11,956 nucleotides of DNA from Oscillospiraceae bacterium (GTDB taxonomy: Bacteria; Bacillota; Clostridia; Oscillospirales; Oscillospiraceae): NCBI GenBank assembly GCA_017521875.1, contig JAFXBH010000021.1, positions 1 to 11,956 of the forward strand, in the 5' to 3' direction. This document shows, piece by piece, positions 6,925-11,956 of the stretch. Positions within the stretch are counted from its first letter, which is position 1, and every line of letters begins with the position of its first letter. Both the position numbers and the translations under genes were made by a program. A model generated the notes under the pieces. That model was not told where the DNA came from, ran no database searches, and worked only from the letters and a program-made list of their open reading frames with translations.

Positions 6925-7770
6925 TTACACGCCGGAGTAGGCGGCAAAACCTGCATCTACAGGCAGTACCACGCCGGTAATAGCGGAAGCAGACTTGTTG
7001 TCGCACAGGAACAGAGTTGCGCCGATCAGTTCGTCAGCGTCCACAAAACGGCCGGTAGGAGTACCATTCAGGATCTTAGCGGAACGGGCAGTGGGAGTGC
7101 CGTCGTCATTGAACAGCAGAGCCTTATTCTGGGCAGATACCAGGAAGCCGGGAGCGATGGCGTTGCAGCGAATGCCGGTGCCGGCAAAGTGGGTAGCCAG
7201 CCACTGAGTGAAGTTGGAAATACCAGCCTTAGCAGCGGAGTAGGCAGGAATCTTAGTCAAGGGGGTGTAGGCGTTCATAGAGGAGATGTTCAGAATAACA
7301 CCACACTTCTTAGCCACCATATCCTTGGCAAAGGCCTGGGTGGGGAGCAGAGTGCCCTGGAAATTCAGTTTAAACACGAAGTCCACACCGCTGGCTTCCA
7401 GATCGAAGAAGGACTTGCCGCCCTCTTTTGCCTCGTGCTGATACTCGTTGTCGGTGGTTGCCCGGGGGTTGTTGCCGCCTGCGCCGTTGACCAAAATATC
7501 ACAAGCGCCCAGATCGGCCAAAACAGCCTGATGGACGGCTTCCAGAGATTCCGGCTCCAGAACATTGGCCTTGTAGCCTTCGCAAATCAGGCCTTCAGCC
7601 TTCAGTTCGTCGGCCAGTTTCTTGACGGCCTCTTCATTCAGGTCCAGAGCAGCAACTTTAGCACCGCTCTGTGCAAATGCGCGAGCCATCGCACCGCAAA
7701 TCAGACCGCCTGCGCCGGTAACCACAACGACCTTACCGGTAAAGTCAATATTAATGGGAAGATTCTGCAT
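6925..7770 (-). CDS. uxuB: D-mannonate oxidoreductase (fructuronate reductase), SDR family, UxuB-like
   Basis: Soluble NAD(P)-dependent short-chain dehydrogenase of 281 aa. The Rossmann glycine motif TGAGGLICG spans 18-26, Asp43 after beta-2 suggests NAD(H) preference, and NGAGG spans 95-99. The active-site set is Asn136, Ser163/Ser164, Tyr177 and Lys181 (YSAAK). The stretch NISSMNAYTPLTKIPAYS, the later NAIAPGFLVSAQNKALLF, and the C-terminus VVLPVDAGFAAYSGV match what I recall of Firmicute UxuB (B. subtilis YjmF). That enzyme interconverts D-fructuronate and D-mannonate in glucuronate breakdown. The start ATG at 7770 has GGAGGTAATT upstream on the minus strand. No uxaC, uxuA or kdgK-like gene is next to it, so it is a detached pathway gene here. 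A related polyol/sugar-acid dehydrogenase is the main alternative. Confidence 0.82.
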   Translation of the reverse strand: MQNLPINIDFTGKVVVVTGAGGLICGAMARAFAQSGAKVAALDLNEEAVKKLADELKAEGLICEGYKANVLEPESLEAVHQAVLADLGACDILVNGAGGNNPRATTDNEYQHEAKEGGKSFFDLEASGVDFVFKLNFQGTLLPTQAFAKDMVAKKCGVILNISSMNAYTPLTKIPAYSAAKAGISNFTQWLATHFAGTGIRCNAIAPGFLVSAQNKALLFNDDGTPTARSAKILNGTPTGRFVDADELIGATLFLCDNKSASAITGVVLPVDAGFAAYSGV

Positions 7771-7814
7771 AATAAATTACCTCCGTTTTTCAGTGGTTTT
7801 TTGTCAATACTCAC

Positions 7815-7843
7815 ATTATAGCACAGTGATTTTTATATCGCAA
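7815..7843 (-). promoter_or_regulatory. Promoter of the uxuB-like gene
   Basis: On the minus strand, TTGCGA (7843-7838) is followed after 17 bases by a perfect TATAAT (7820-7815). The start site would be near 7808, giving a leader of about 38 bases that includes the ribosome binding site. It lies 9 bases downstream of the S-component stop codon, with no terminator in between. Confidence 0.8.
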
Positions 7844-7851
7844 TAGCGGTT

Positions 7852-8544
7852 TTACTGATAAAGGCCATATTTCACGATAATTCTGTCCAAAATGGTGAGC
7901 AACGGCTTGCTCAGGGTCAGTAATGTTACCAGGGTGCAGATGGCCTGAATCAGATTGGTGAGGATGGCGGCGGTGTAAATGCTGAGAACCGATGCAGGGG
8001 TAAATACCGTCAGGGTGGTAAAAACTGTGGAGGTGTCCAACAGAGGGCATACACCAAACAGTACCACGATAAAGCCAAACAATCCTAAATTCAGGGGATC
8101 TTTCGGAAATTTCTCTTTGCGGTGGTAACAGAGACCTGCAATGAACCCGCAAATGCCGTAGGCCAGCATCTGCCAGGGGGTCCATGGTCCTTGACCAAAA
8201 AGGAAATTGCTGGCAAACGCGCCGACAGCACCTACCAAAAATCCTGCCTGTGCCCCGCAGGCAATGCCGGAGATTATAATGATGCCGTAGATGGGTTTGA
8301 AATTGGGCAACCAGGCGAAGGCGGCCCGGGAAACCACCGCCAAAGCGCACAGTGCTGCGATCAACGCCAGTTCACGAGCCTGAGGCTTTCGCCCCTCAAA
8401 GGTCAAAAAGAAAGGGATCAGGATCAGGATGATCACCACTGTGGAAGTCAGATAGTACCCCCGTCCCGGCAGATGTCGACCCAGCAGCAGTGTAGCAGGA
8501 ATCAGCAACACACACAGAAGGGTCAGGATCGTGGCCTTTTTCAT
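7852..8544 (-). CDS. cbrT: ECF transporter S component, predicted cobalamin(-precursor) specific (CbrT)
   Basis: Small integral membrane protein of 230 aa with about six hydrophobic segments, two of them before residue 50 and the others around 57-78, 85-113, 124-140 and 152-213. This is the usual layout of the substrate-binding S subunit of energy-coupling factor transporters. The block SRAAFAWLPNFKP (72-84) followed by SNFLFGQGPWTPWQM (112-126) is, as I recall, characteristic of the S proteins encoded beside B12 riboswitches (CbrT in comparative genomics). The start ATG overlaps the ATPase stop by 4 bases (ATGA), behind GGGAGGG at 8557-8551. It is the last gene of the riboswitch-led operon. 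The cobalamin assignment rests on the riboswitch plus family resemblance; a corrinoid precursor is equally possible. Confidence 0.8.
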   Translation of the reverse strand: MKKATILTLLCVLLIPATLLLGRHLPGRGYYLTSTVVIILILIPFFLTFEGRKPQARELALIAALCALAVVSRAAFAWLPNFKPIYGIIIISGIACGAQAGFLVGAVGAFASNFLFGQGPWTPWQMLAYGICGFIAGLCYHRKEKFPKDPLNLGLFGFIVVLFGVCPLLDTSTVFTTLTVFTPASVLSIYTAAILTNLIQAICTLVTLLTLSKPLLTILDRIIVKYGLYQ

Positions 8545-10187
8545 GTGGATCCCTCCCGATTTGCCTGATAGAGCGCCACCACATCTTCAGATGTAACGGC
8601 GTTTTGGAAAAAGGCTCGGCTCATACGGTTTGCGGCAGTGGTGTAGAAACTGTTGCCACCAAAAAAATGGCGGGGGGTGTGGGTGGTCAGCACCTGTCCG
8701 TCAAAGAACATACTGACAAAATCCGCATACTTGGCGCAGAACTCTACATCGTGGGAGACCATTACCACAGTCACGCCCTCTGCTTTTAGTTTACATAATA
8801 TATCTGCAAGGATATTCTTGAAGTGCCCGTCAATGCCCTTGGTAGGCTCGTCCAGCAACAGCAATTTGGGGTTAGTCAAAAGAACTTTCGCCAGCGCTGC
8901 CCGCTGCTGTTCTCCACCGGAAAGATCGTAGGGGTGGCGGTCCAGCAAGTGACCGATCTGACACAGAGAGACGATTTGTTCTGTATCCGTGGATATTTCT
9001 GCCAGATCCTTTGCCACCGTGTCCTTCACAAACAGGCTCTTGGGGTCCTGGGGCAGCATGGCAAGGCAACCTTGGAACAGGGTATTTCCTTTGTAGGCAG
9101 TAAAATCTTTGCCGAAAATCTTTACCTTGCCCCGATAGGGTTTGCAACTGCCGGTGATGGCTTTCAGGAAGGTGGATTTTCCGGCGCCGTTACCACCTAC
9201 GATGGCGTGAATGCAGCCGGTGGGAAGGACAATGTCCACATTCCGCAGGACATCCTGAGAATTTCGCTCGTAGCGATACCACACCTGTTTCATTTCCAGC
9301 GCCGGCTTGTCCCGGGCAGGCGTTTCCGGCTGGGGCAGGGAAATCAATGTCCGTTGTGCAGGCAGAGCATTTTCCAGCCAACTGCGACCTTCCCGGACAG
9401 TCAGGGGACAATCCCCGGTGTTTCCGGTGCGATAAAATACTTGCACCGGGGTAGGCATAGCGTCGAACAGAGGACTTTCCTGTTCCCAAAGCAGTTTGCC
9501 GATGGCCTTGGGGCTGGCGTTGCCGGTGACCCGGCCATTTTCCAGCACCACAACCCGATCTGCGGCAGGCAGAACATCTTCCAGCCGATGTTCGGTGATG
9601 ATCACTGTGGTTCCCAGTTCCAAATTGATTTTCCGCACAGTGTTGAGAAAATCCGAAGCCGCAAGAGGATCCAACTGGCTGGTAGGCTCGTCCAAAATCA
9701 GAATATTGGGTTGCATCGCCATCACCGATGCCAAATTCAGCAATTGTTGCTGACCACCGGAGAGGGTGGAAACATCTTTGTGGAACCAATCTGCGATGCC
9801 GAAATAGCAGGCCATCTCCGCCACTCTCGTACGCATTGTAGCGGTATCACAGCCGATATTTTCCAATCCGAATGCCAATTCGTGCCACACCTTGTCGGTA
9901 ACGATCTGCTCCTGAGGACTTTGCATGACATAGCCGATTTGTGTGGCCTGCTGAATGGGGGAGATCTGCTCTAATGGGGTATCTCCCAGTAGAATTTGGC
10001 CGATGCGATCTCCGTGCGGCGCAAGGGCGGATTTCAGGTGTCGCAGGAGGGTAGTTTTGCCACTGCCGCTTTGCCCGCATATAGCGATGTACTCGCCCTG
10101 ACGGATAGTGAGGTCAATATTCTGCAAAACAGGACTGTCAGTATTGGGATAGGCAAAGGTTAAATTTTGGATATGAATATCCGGCAT
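8541..10187 (-). CDS. cbrU: ECF transporter duplicated ATPase, fused EcfA1-EcfA2 type (CbrU)
   Basis: Cytoplasmic energising subunit of 548 aa made of two complete ABC ATPase domains in one chain. Domain 1 has Walker A GQSGSGKTT (38-46), Gln89, signature LSGGQ (142-146), Walker B ILILDE (162-167) and His200. Domain 2 has Walker A GGNGAGKST (331-339), Gln380, LSGGE (422-426), LLLLDE (442-447) and His479. Both sites look catalytically complete. The linker of about 75 residues (225-295) is poorly conserved. I chose ATG 10187 because AAAGGAGGT (10202-10194) precedes it and the protein starts MPDIHIQNLTFAYP. The frame is open further upstream, but only within the T-component gene. It overlaps the T gene's end by 28 bases and the S gene's start by 4, so the three are tightly coupled. 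Confidence 0.92.
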   Translation of the reverse strand: MPDIHIQNLTFAYPNTDSPVLQNIDLTIRQGEYIAICGQSGSGKTTLLRHLKSALAPHGDRIGQILLGDTPLEQISPIQQATQIGYVMQSPQEQIVTDKVWHELAFGLENIGCDTATMRTRVAEMACYFGIADWFHKDVSTLSGGQQQLLNLASVMAMQPNILILDEPTSQLDPLAASDFLNTVRKINLELGTTVIITEHRLEDVLPAADRVVVLENGRVTGNASPKAIGKLLWEQESPLFDAMPTPVQVFYRTGNTGDCPLTVREGRSWLENALPAQRTLISLPQPETPARDKPALEMKQVWYRYERNSQDVLRNVDIVLPTGCIHAIVGGNGAGKSTFLKAITGSCKPYRGKVKIFGKDFTAYKGNTLFQGCLAMLPQDPKSLFVKDTVAKDLAEISTDTEQIVSLCQIGHLLDRHPYDLSGGEQQRAALAKVLLTNPKLLLLDEPTKGIDGHFKNILADILCKLKAEGVTVVMVSHDVEFCAKYADFVSMFFDGQVLTTHTPRHFFGGNSFYTTAANRMSRAFFQNAVTSEDVVALYQANREGST

Positions 10188-11035
10188 AGCAGCACCTCCT
10201 TTATATGAATGATGGTGGGAATCAACAGAAAAATACAGTAGATGGGAAGAAAAATGTCCACAGGGGCAAAGGTAACGGCGTAGGCGAAGTTGGCGTTCAC
10301 CGATCCGGTGGCAGCGCCCCATATTGTCAGCCCGGCGGTGACGGCCAGCAGAGCCAGTATGCAGCCGTCGGAAAGTGTCAGCCGGTAAATTTGGAAACCG
10401 GTCCGTTTGGCCGTACCGTAACCCCGGCTGCGCATAGAGTCGGCAGTGATGATGCTGCTTTCCAGTGACCAACCTGTGAGGGTCAGCAGCGCGGTCATTC
10501 CTTGAGAGAGTCGTTCTTTCAGTCTGCCGTGTTCTCCGCTTTTGCCAATGGAGCGCCGGGCATCGGTGATCTGCTTTGCTCTGACAGTCAAAGCGGGAAT
10601 CAGACGGAACACCATTACCAGCAATAACGACAGGGAAGGGGCCAGGTTGCCAAAGAGGGCAGTAAACTTGTCTTCCGTCATAATGCGGTTGTAGCAACCG
10701 AACCAAAGGAGGGTGATCACCAATATTCCACCCACGGCAAAACCGTAGATCAAAGCCTCCAGTGTGTAGGGTCTGCCCAACACGGAAAACAGAATGTGGT
10801 CCCCCCGGGTGTTAAACAGAGGATTTATGGTGGCAACTACCAAGAGCAAAGCCAGCATTCCGCCGATCCCTTTGATGGCCTTCCGTCCTTGCAGCAGAAC
10901 ATAGTACGTTCCGCCGCAGATGGCGGCCGCCAGCAGATAGGCTGGGTGCTGAAATACTACGCCAAAGCCAATGGCCCCTACAAAGAACAGAAAATTTGTC
11001 AGGGGATGACATTTGGAAAAACCGTCTGCGCCCAT
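10160..11035 (-). CDS. cbrV: ECF transporter transmembrane T component (CbiQ/EcfT family, CbrV)
   Basis: Integral membrane coupling protein of 291 aa. The N-terminal HPLTNFLFFV (10-19) resembles the HP..K start of EcfT/CbiQ proteins. Hydrophobic segments occur near 14-48, 57-70, 92-114, 130-150, 222-243 and 255-277. Two Ala-Arg-Gly-like coupling motifs that insert into the ATPases are visible: DARRSIG (158-164) and ADSMRSRGYG (198-207). ATG 11035 is preceded by AAGGAGGG (11047-11041) on the minus strand. It is the first gene after the cobalamin riboswitch and terminator, and it overlaps the duplicated ATPase gene by 28 bases. The operon order is T, double A, S. A dedicated T and A set beside one S gene implies a group I ECF transporter rather than a shared vitamin module. 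Confidence 0.9.
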   Translation of the reverse strand: MGADGFSKCHPLTNFLFFVGAIGFGVVFQHPAYLLAAAICGGTYYVLLQGRKAIKGIGGMLALLLVVATINPLFNTRGDHILFSVLGRPYTLEALIYGFAVGGILVITLLWFGCYNRIMTEDKFTALFGNLAPSLSLLLVMVFRLIPALTVRAKQITDARRSIGKSGEHGRLKERLSQGMTALLTLTGWSLESSIITADSMRSRGYGTAKRTGFQIYRLTLSDGCILALLAVTAGLTIWGAATGSVNANFAYAVTFAPVDIFLPIYCIFLLIPTIIHIKEVLLCRIFISKI

Positions 11036-11053
11036 AAGATCCCTCCTTCCTAT

Positions 11054-11082
11054 AAAAAAGAAAAGTCCCCGTTTGGGGACTT
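11054..11082 (-). terminator. Terminator in the cobalamin riboswitch leader
   Basis: On the minus strand an 8-bp G+C-rich perfect stem (11082-11075 with 11070-11063) with loop AAAC is followed by TTCTTTTTT (11062-11054). It lies between the B12 aptamer and the first ECF gene. TTGGGG at 11118-11113 could pair with CCCCAA (11078-11073) of the stem and act as an antiterminator; this is inference. Confidence 0.92.
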
Positions 11083-11134
11083 AAAAAGCGCACAAAAGAA
11101 CGCGAACGACCACCCCAAGAGTCTTTCGCTGCCA

Positions 11135-11273
11135 TTTCCAAGGCTGTATTCCGGCTCATGACGCCCTGTTGCAGACACCTTCTCGACTTGCTGTCAATGG
11201 TATCTGCGGCATACCCGTCATTCTACGGCGGCTTGGTACCGCTGGGATTTGCCCATTCCAATATCCAAGGAAA
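11135..11273 (-). promoter_or_regulatory. Cobalamin (B12) riboswitch, compact form
   Basis: Read on the minus strand, the leader ends its aptamer with GAGCCGGAATACAGCC (11157-11142), a good match to the B12 box. Earlier it has hairpin GGG-CAAAT-CCC (11254-11244) followed by GCGG..CCGC (within 11242-11226), equivalent to the conserved AAAUCC and CGCC core region. Supporting pairings are ATGACG (11221-11216) with CGTCAT (11163-11158), hairpin GGTAT/ATACC (11215-11211, 11203-11199), and TTTCC (11273-11269) with GGAAA (11139-11135) closing the domain. About 139 bases is short compared with the roughly 200-base adenosylcobalamin type, so it may be one of the smaller classes. It is followed by a terminator and an ECF transporter operon. 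The identity is strong from the box and context; the class is inferred. Confidence 0.85.
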
Positions 11274-11295
11274 TGTTACATTATGATTTTCCATT

Positions 11296-11324
11296 ACTAT
11301 ACCATATCTTTTCCCATTTTGCAA
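11296..11324 (-). promoter_or_regulatory. Promoter of the cobalamin ECF transporter operon
   Basis: On the minus strand, TTGCAA (11324-11319) and TATAGT (11301-11296) are spaced by exactly 17 bases. Transcription would start near 11289, about 16 bases before the first paired strand of the riboswitch, giving a leader of roughly 250 bases to the ATG at 11035. Confidence 0.78.
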
Positions 11325-11362
11325 TCCCTATGATTTCTCTGGTATTTTTTGCGGAATTTCTA

Positions 11363-11390
11363 TTGACAAAACCGGGCGGTTGCATATAAT
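11363..11390 (+). promoter_or_regulatory. Strong promoter of the HMGL-family synthase gene
   Basis: A perfect TTGACA (11363-11368) and a perfect TATAAT (11385-11390) are spaced by 16 bases. The start site would be near 11397. It is divergent from the ECF operon promoter, with 38 bases between the two -35 boxes, so the two could influence each other. Confidence 0.88.
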
Positions 11391-11399
11391 TGTATACAA
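11390..11399. repeat. 10-bp palindrome TTGTATACAA at the start site, possible operator
   Basis: A perfect palindrome begins at the last base of the -10 box and covers the predicted transcription start. The position suits a repressor site and the sequence resembles GntR-family operators. No matching regulator gene is in the window, so its function is a guess. Confidence 0.4.
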
Positions 11400-11444
11400 G
11401 AATCCCAAAAAACCAAAACCCATTGCAGAAATGAGGCGTTTACT

Positions 11445-11956
11445 ATGTTAGAAATATCCAACAAGACCAATCTGTTAGAGCAGAAATCCTACAAGTACTC
11501 CCTGCAGGACATTGCAGAACCCAACCTGCAGCGGGATATCTATACCGAAGGTATGGTACCTAAGGTGGCATTCAACCACCGCCGTGTGCCCATGAATATG
11601 CCGGAGGAGATTTGGATCACCGATACTTCTTTGCGTGATGGCCAGCAATCGGTTGAGCCTTACTCCGTGGATCAGATCGTCAATATTTATAAATTGCTCT
11701 CTAAACTGGGCGGTCCTTACGGCATTATCCGCCAGACGGAGTTCTTTATCTACAGCGCAAAGGATCGTAAGGCTGTAGAAAAATGTATGGAATTGGACCT
11801 GAAGTTCCCGGAGATCACTACCTGGATTCGCGCCAGCAAGGAAGATTTCAAACTGGCCCGCGATTTGGGTATTAAGGAGACCGGCATTCTGGTCAGTTGC
11901 AGTGATTACCACATTTTCAAGAAAATGAAGATGACCAGAAAGCAGGTGCTGGAACA
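11445..11956 (+). CDS. 2-isopropylmalate / homocitrate / Re-citrate synthase family protein (N-terminal part, 3' end outside window)
   Basis: The first 170 residues of a DRE-TIM (HMGL-like) metal-dependent acyltransferase. These enzymes join the acetyl group of acetyl-CoA to a 2-oxo acid. The key stretch is WITDTSLRDGQQSVEPY (57-73): Arg64 and Asp65 of the DRDGQ-type motif, with Asp65 a metal ligand in the family. Strand-like segments such as EITTWIRA (123-130) and ETGILVSCSDYHIF (145-158) fit the TIM barrel. An N-terminal extension of about 55 residues (..YSLQDIAEPNLQRDIY.., FNHRRVPMNMPEEI) precedes the barrel. As I recall, this marks a clostridial subgroup that is annotated variously and may include Re-citrate synthase, so LeuA itself is uncertain. 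ATG 11445 has GAGG (11433-11436) upstream and a near-perfect promoter 55 bases before it. Confidence 0.82.
   Translation, partial: MLEISNKTNLLEQKSYKYSLQDIAEPNLQRDIYTEGMVPKVAFNHRRVPMNMPEEIWITDTSLRDGQQSVEPYSVDQIVNIYKLLSKLGGPYGIIRQTEFFIYSAKDRKAVEKCMELDLKFPEITTWIRASKEDFKLARDLGIKETGILVSCSDYHIFKKMKMTRKQVLE

Noticed and set aside
7802..7830. Weak inverted repeat (TCAC..GTGA) around the uxuB -10 box as an operator
   Set aside because: The arms are only four bases, which is expected by chance, and there is no match to a known operator that I can support.
8823..9974. Long plus-strand open frame of 383 codons opposite the double ATPase gene
   Set aside because: It is the antisense shadow of cbrU. It shows no family motif or convincing ribosome site, while the minus strand has two full sets of ABC motifs.
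10188..10706. Upstream extension of the ATPase frame into the T-component gene
   Set aside because: The translated stretch is low-complexity and His/Arg-rich with no family match. A strong ribosome site directly precedes ATG 10187, where homology begins.
11431..11451. Tiny frame (Met-Arg-Arg-Leu-Leu-Cys) overlapping the start of the synthase gene, considered as a leader peptide
   Set aside because: It has only six codons, no attenuator hairpins follow, and its would-be ribosome site is not evident. Two Leu codons are not enough evidence.
1..11956. Mobile element, CRISPR array, toxin-antitoxin, phage defence or biosynthetic cluster
   Set aside because: No transposase, integrase, spaced direct repeats, nuclease or defence domains are visible. 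All sizeable open frames with convincing features are transporters or metabolic enzymes.

Overview
The window looks like chromosomal DNA of a Gram-positive Firmicute, most likely a Clostridia / Oscillospirales-type gut anaerobe. The reasons are moderate G+C, purine-rich Shine-Dalgarno sites, intrinsic terminators with U-runs, transcription-terminating lysine and cobalamin riboswitches, and proteins that read like clostridial versions of their families. The taxonomic call is inference. There are no rRNA or tRNA genes, CRISPR arrays, insertion sequences or phage genes that I can support. The region is a set of nutrient-uptake and metabolic genes.

Left part, + strand. Bases 1-2447 are the end of a BmpA/NupOPQ-type ABC importer operon for nucleosides or similar substrates. 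It has the 3' end of a double-ATPase gene and then two overlapping permease genes, closed by a strong terminator. Bases 2523-5406 are a complete polar amino acid ABC importer: lipoprotein binding protein, one permease and one ATPase. A consensus promoter, an L-box (lysine) riboswitch and an intrinsic terminator precede it. The riboswitch is the best evidence that the substrate is lysine or a close analogue. A 12-bp GNRA-loop hairpin separates the binding-protein gene from the permease gene. A MATE-family efflux gene (5506-6873) follows with its own promoter, but no terminator separates it from the lysine operon.

Middle and right part, - strand. An 18-bp bidirectional terminator (6879-6918) sits between the MATE gene and the convergent uxuB-like SDR gene (D-mannonate oxidoreductase), which has its own TATAAT promoter. 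Upstream of uxuB, reading leftwards from 11035, is an ECF transporter operon: transmembrane EcfT-type protein, fused double ATPase, then S component. It matches the predicted cobalamin (CbrVUT) transporter. Its leader has a good promoter, a compact cobalamin riboswitch with a recognisable B12 box, and a terminator.

Right edge. A divergent promoter with near-perfect -35/-10 boxes and a TTGTATACAA palindrome at the predicted start site drives the 5' part of an isopropylmalate/homocitrate/Re-citrate synthase family gene, which runs off the window.

I did not find an obviously new system. The most informative points are the two riboswitch-based substrate assignments, possible read-through from each riboswitch-controlled operon into the next gene (MATE; uxuB), the compact cobalamin aptamer, the hairpin inside the lysine operon, the charged C-terminal tail on the lysine permease, and the unassigned operator-like palindrome.
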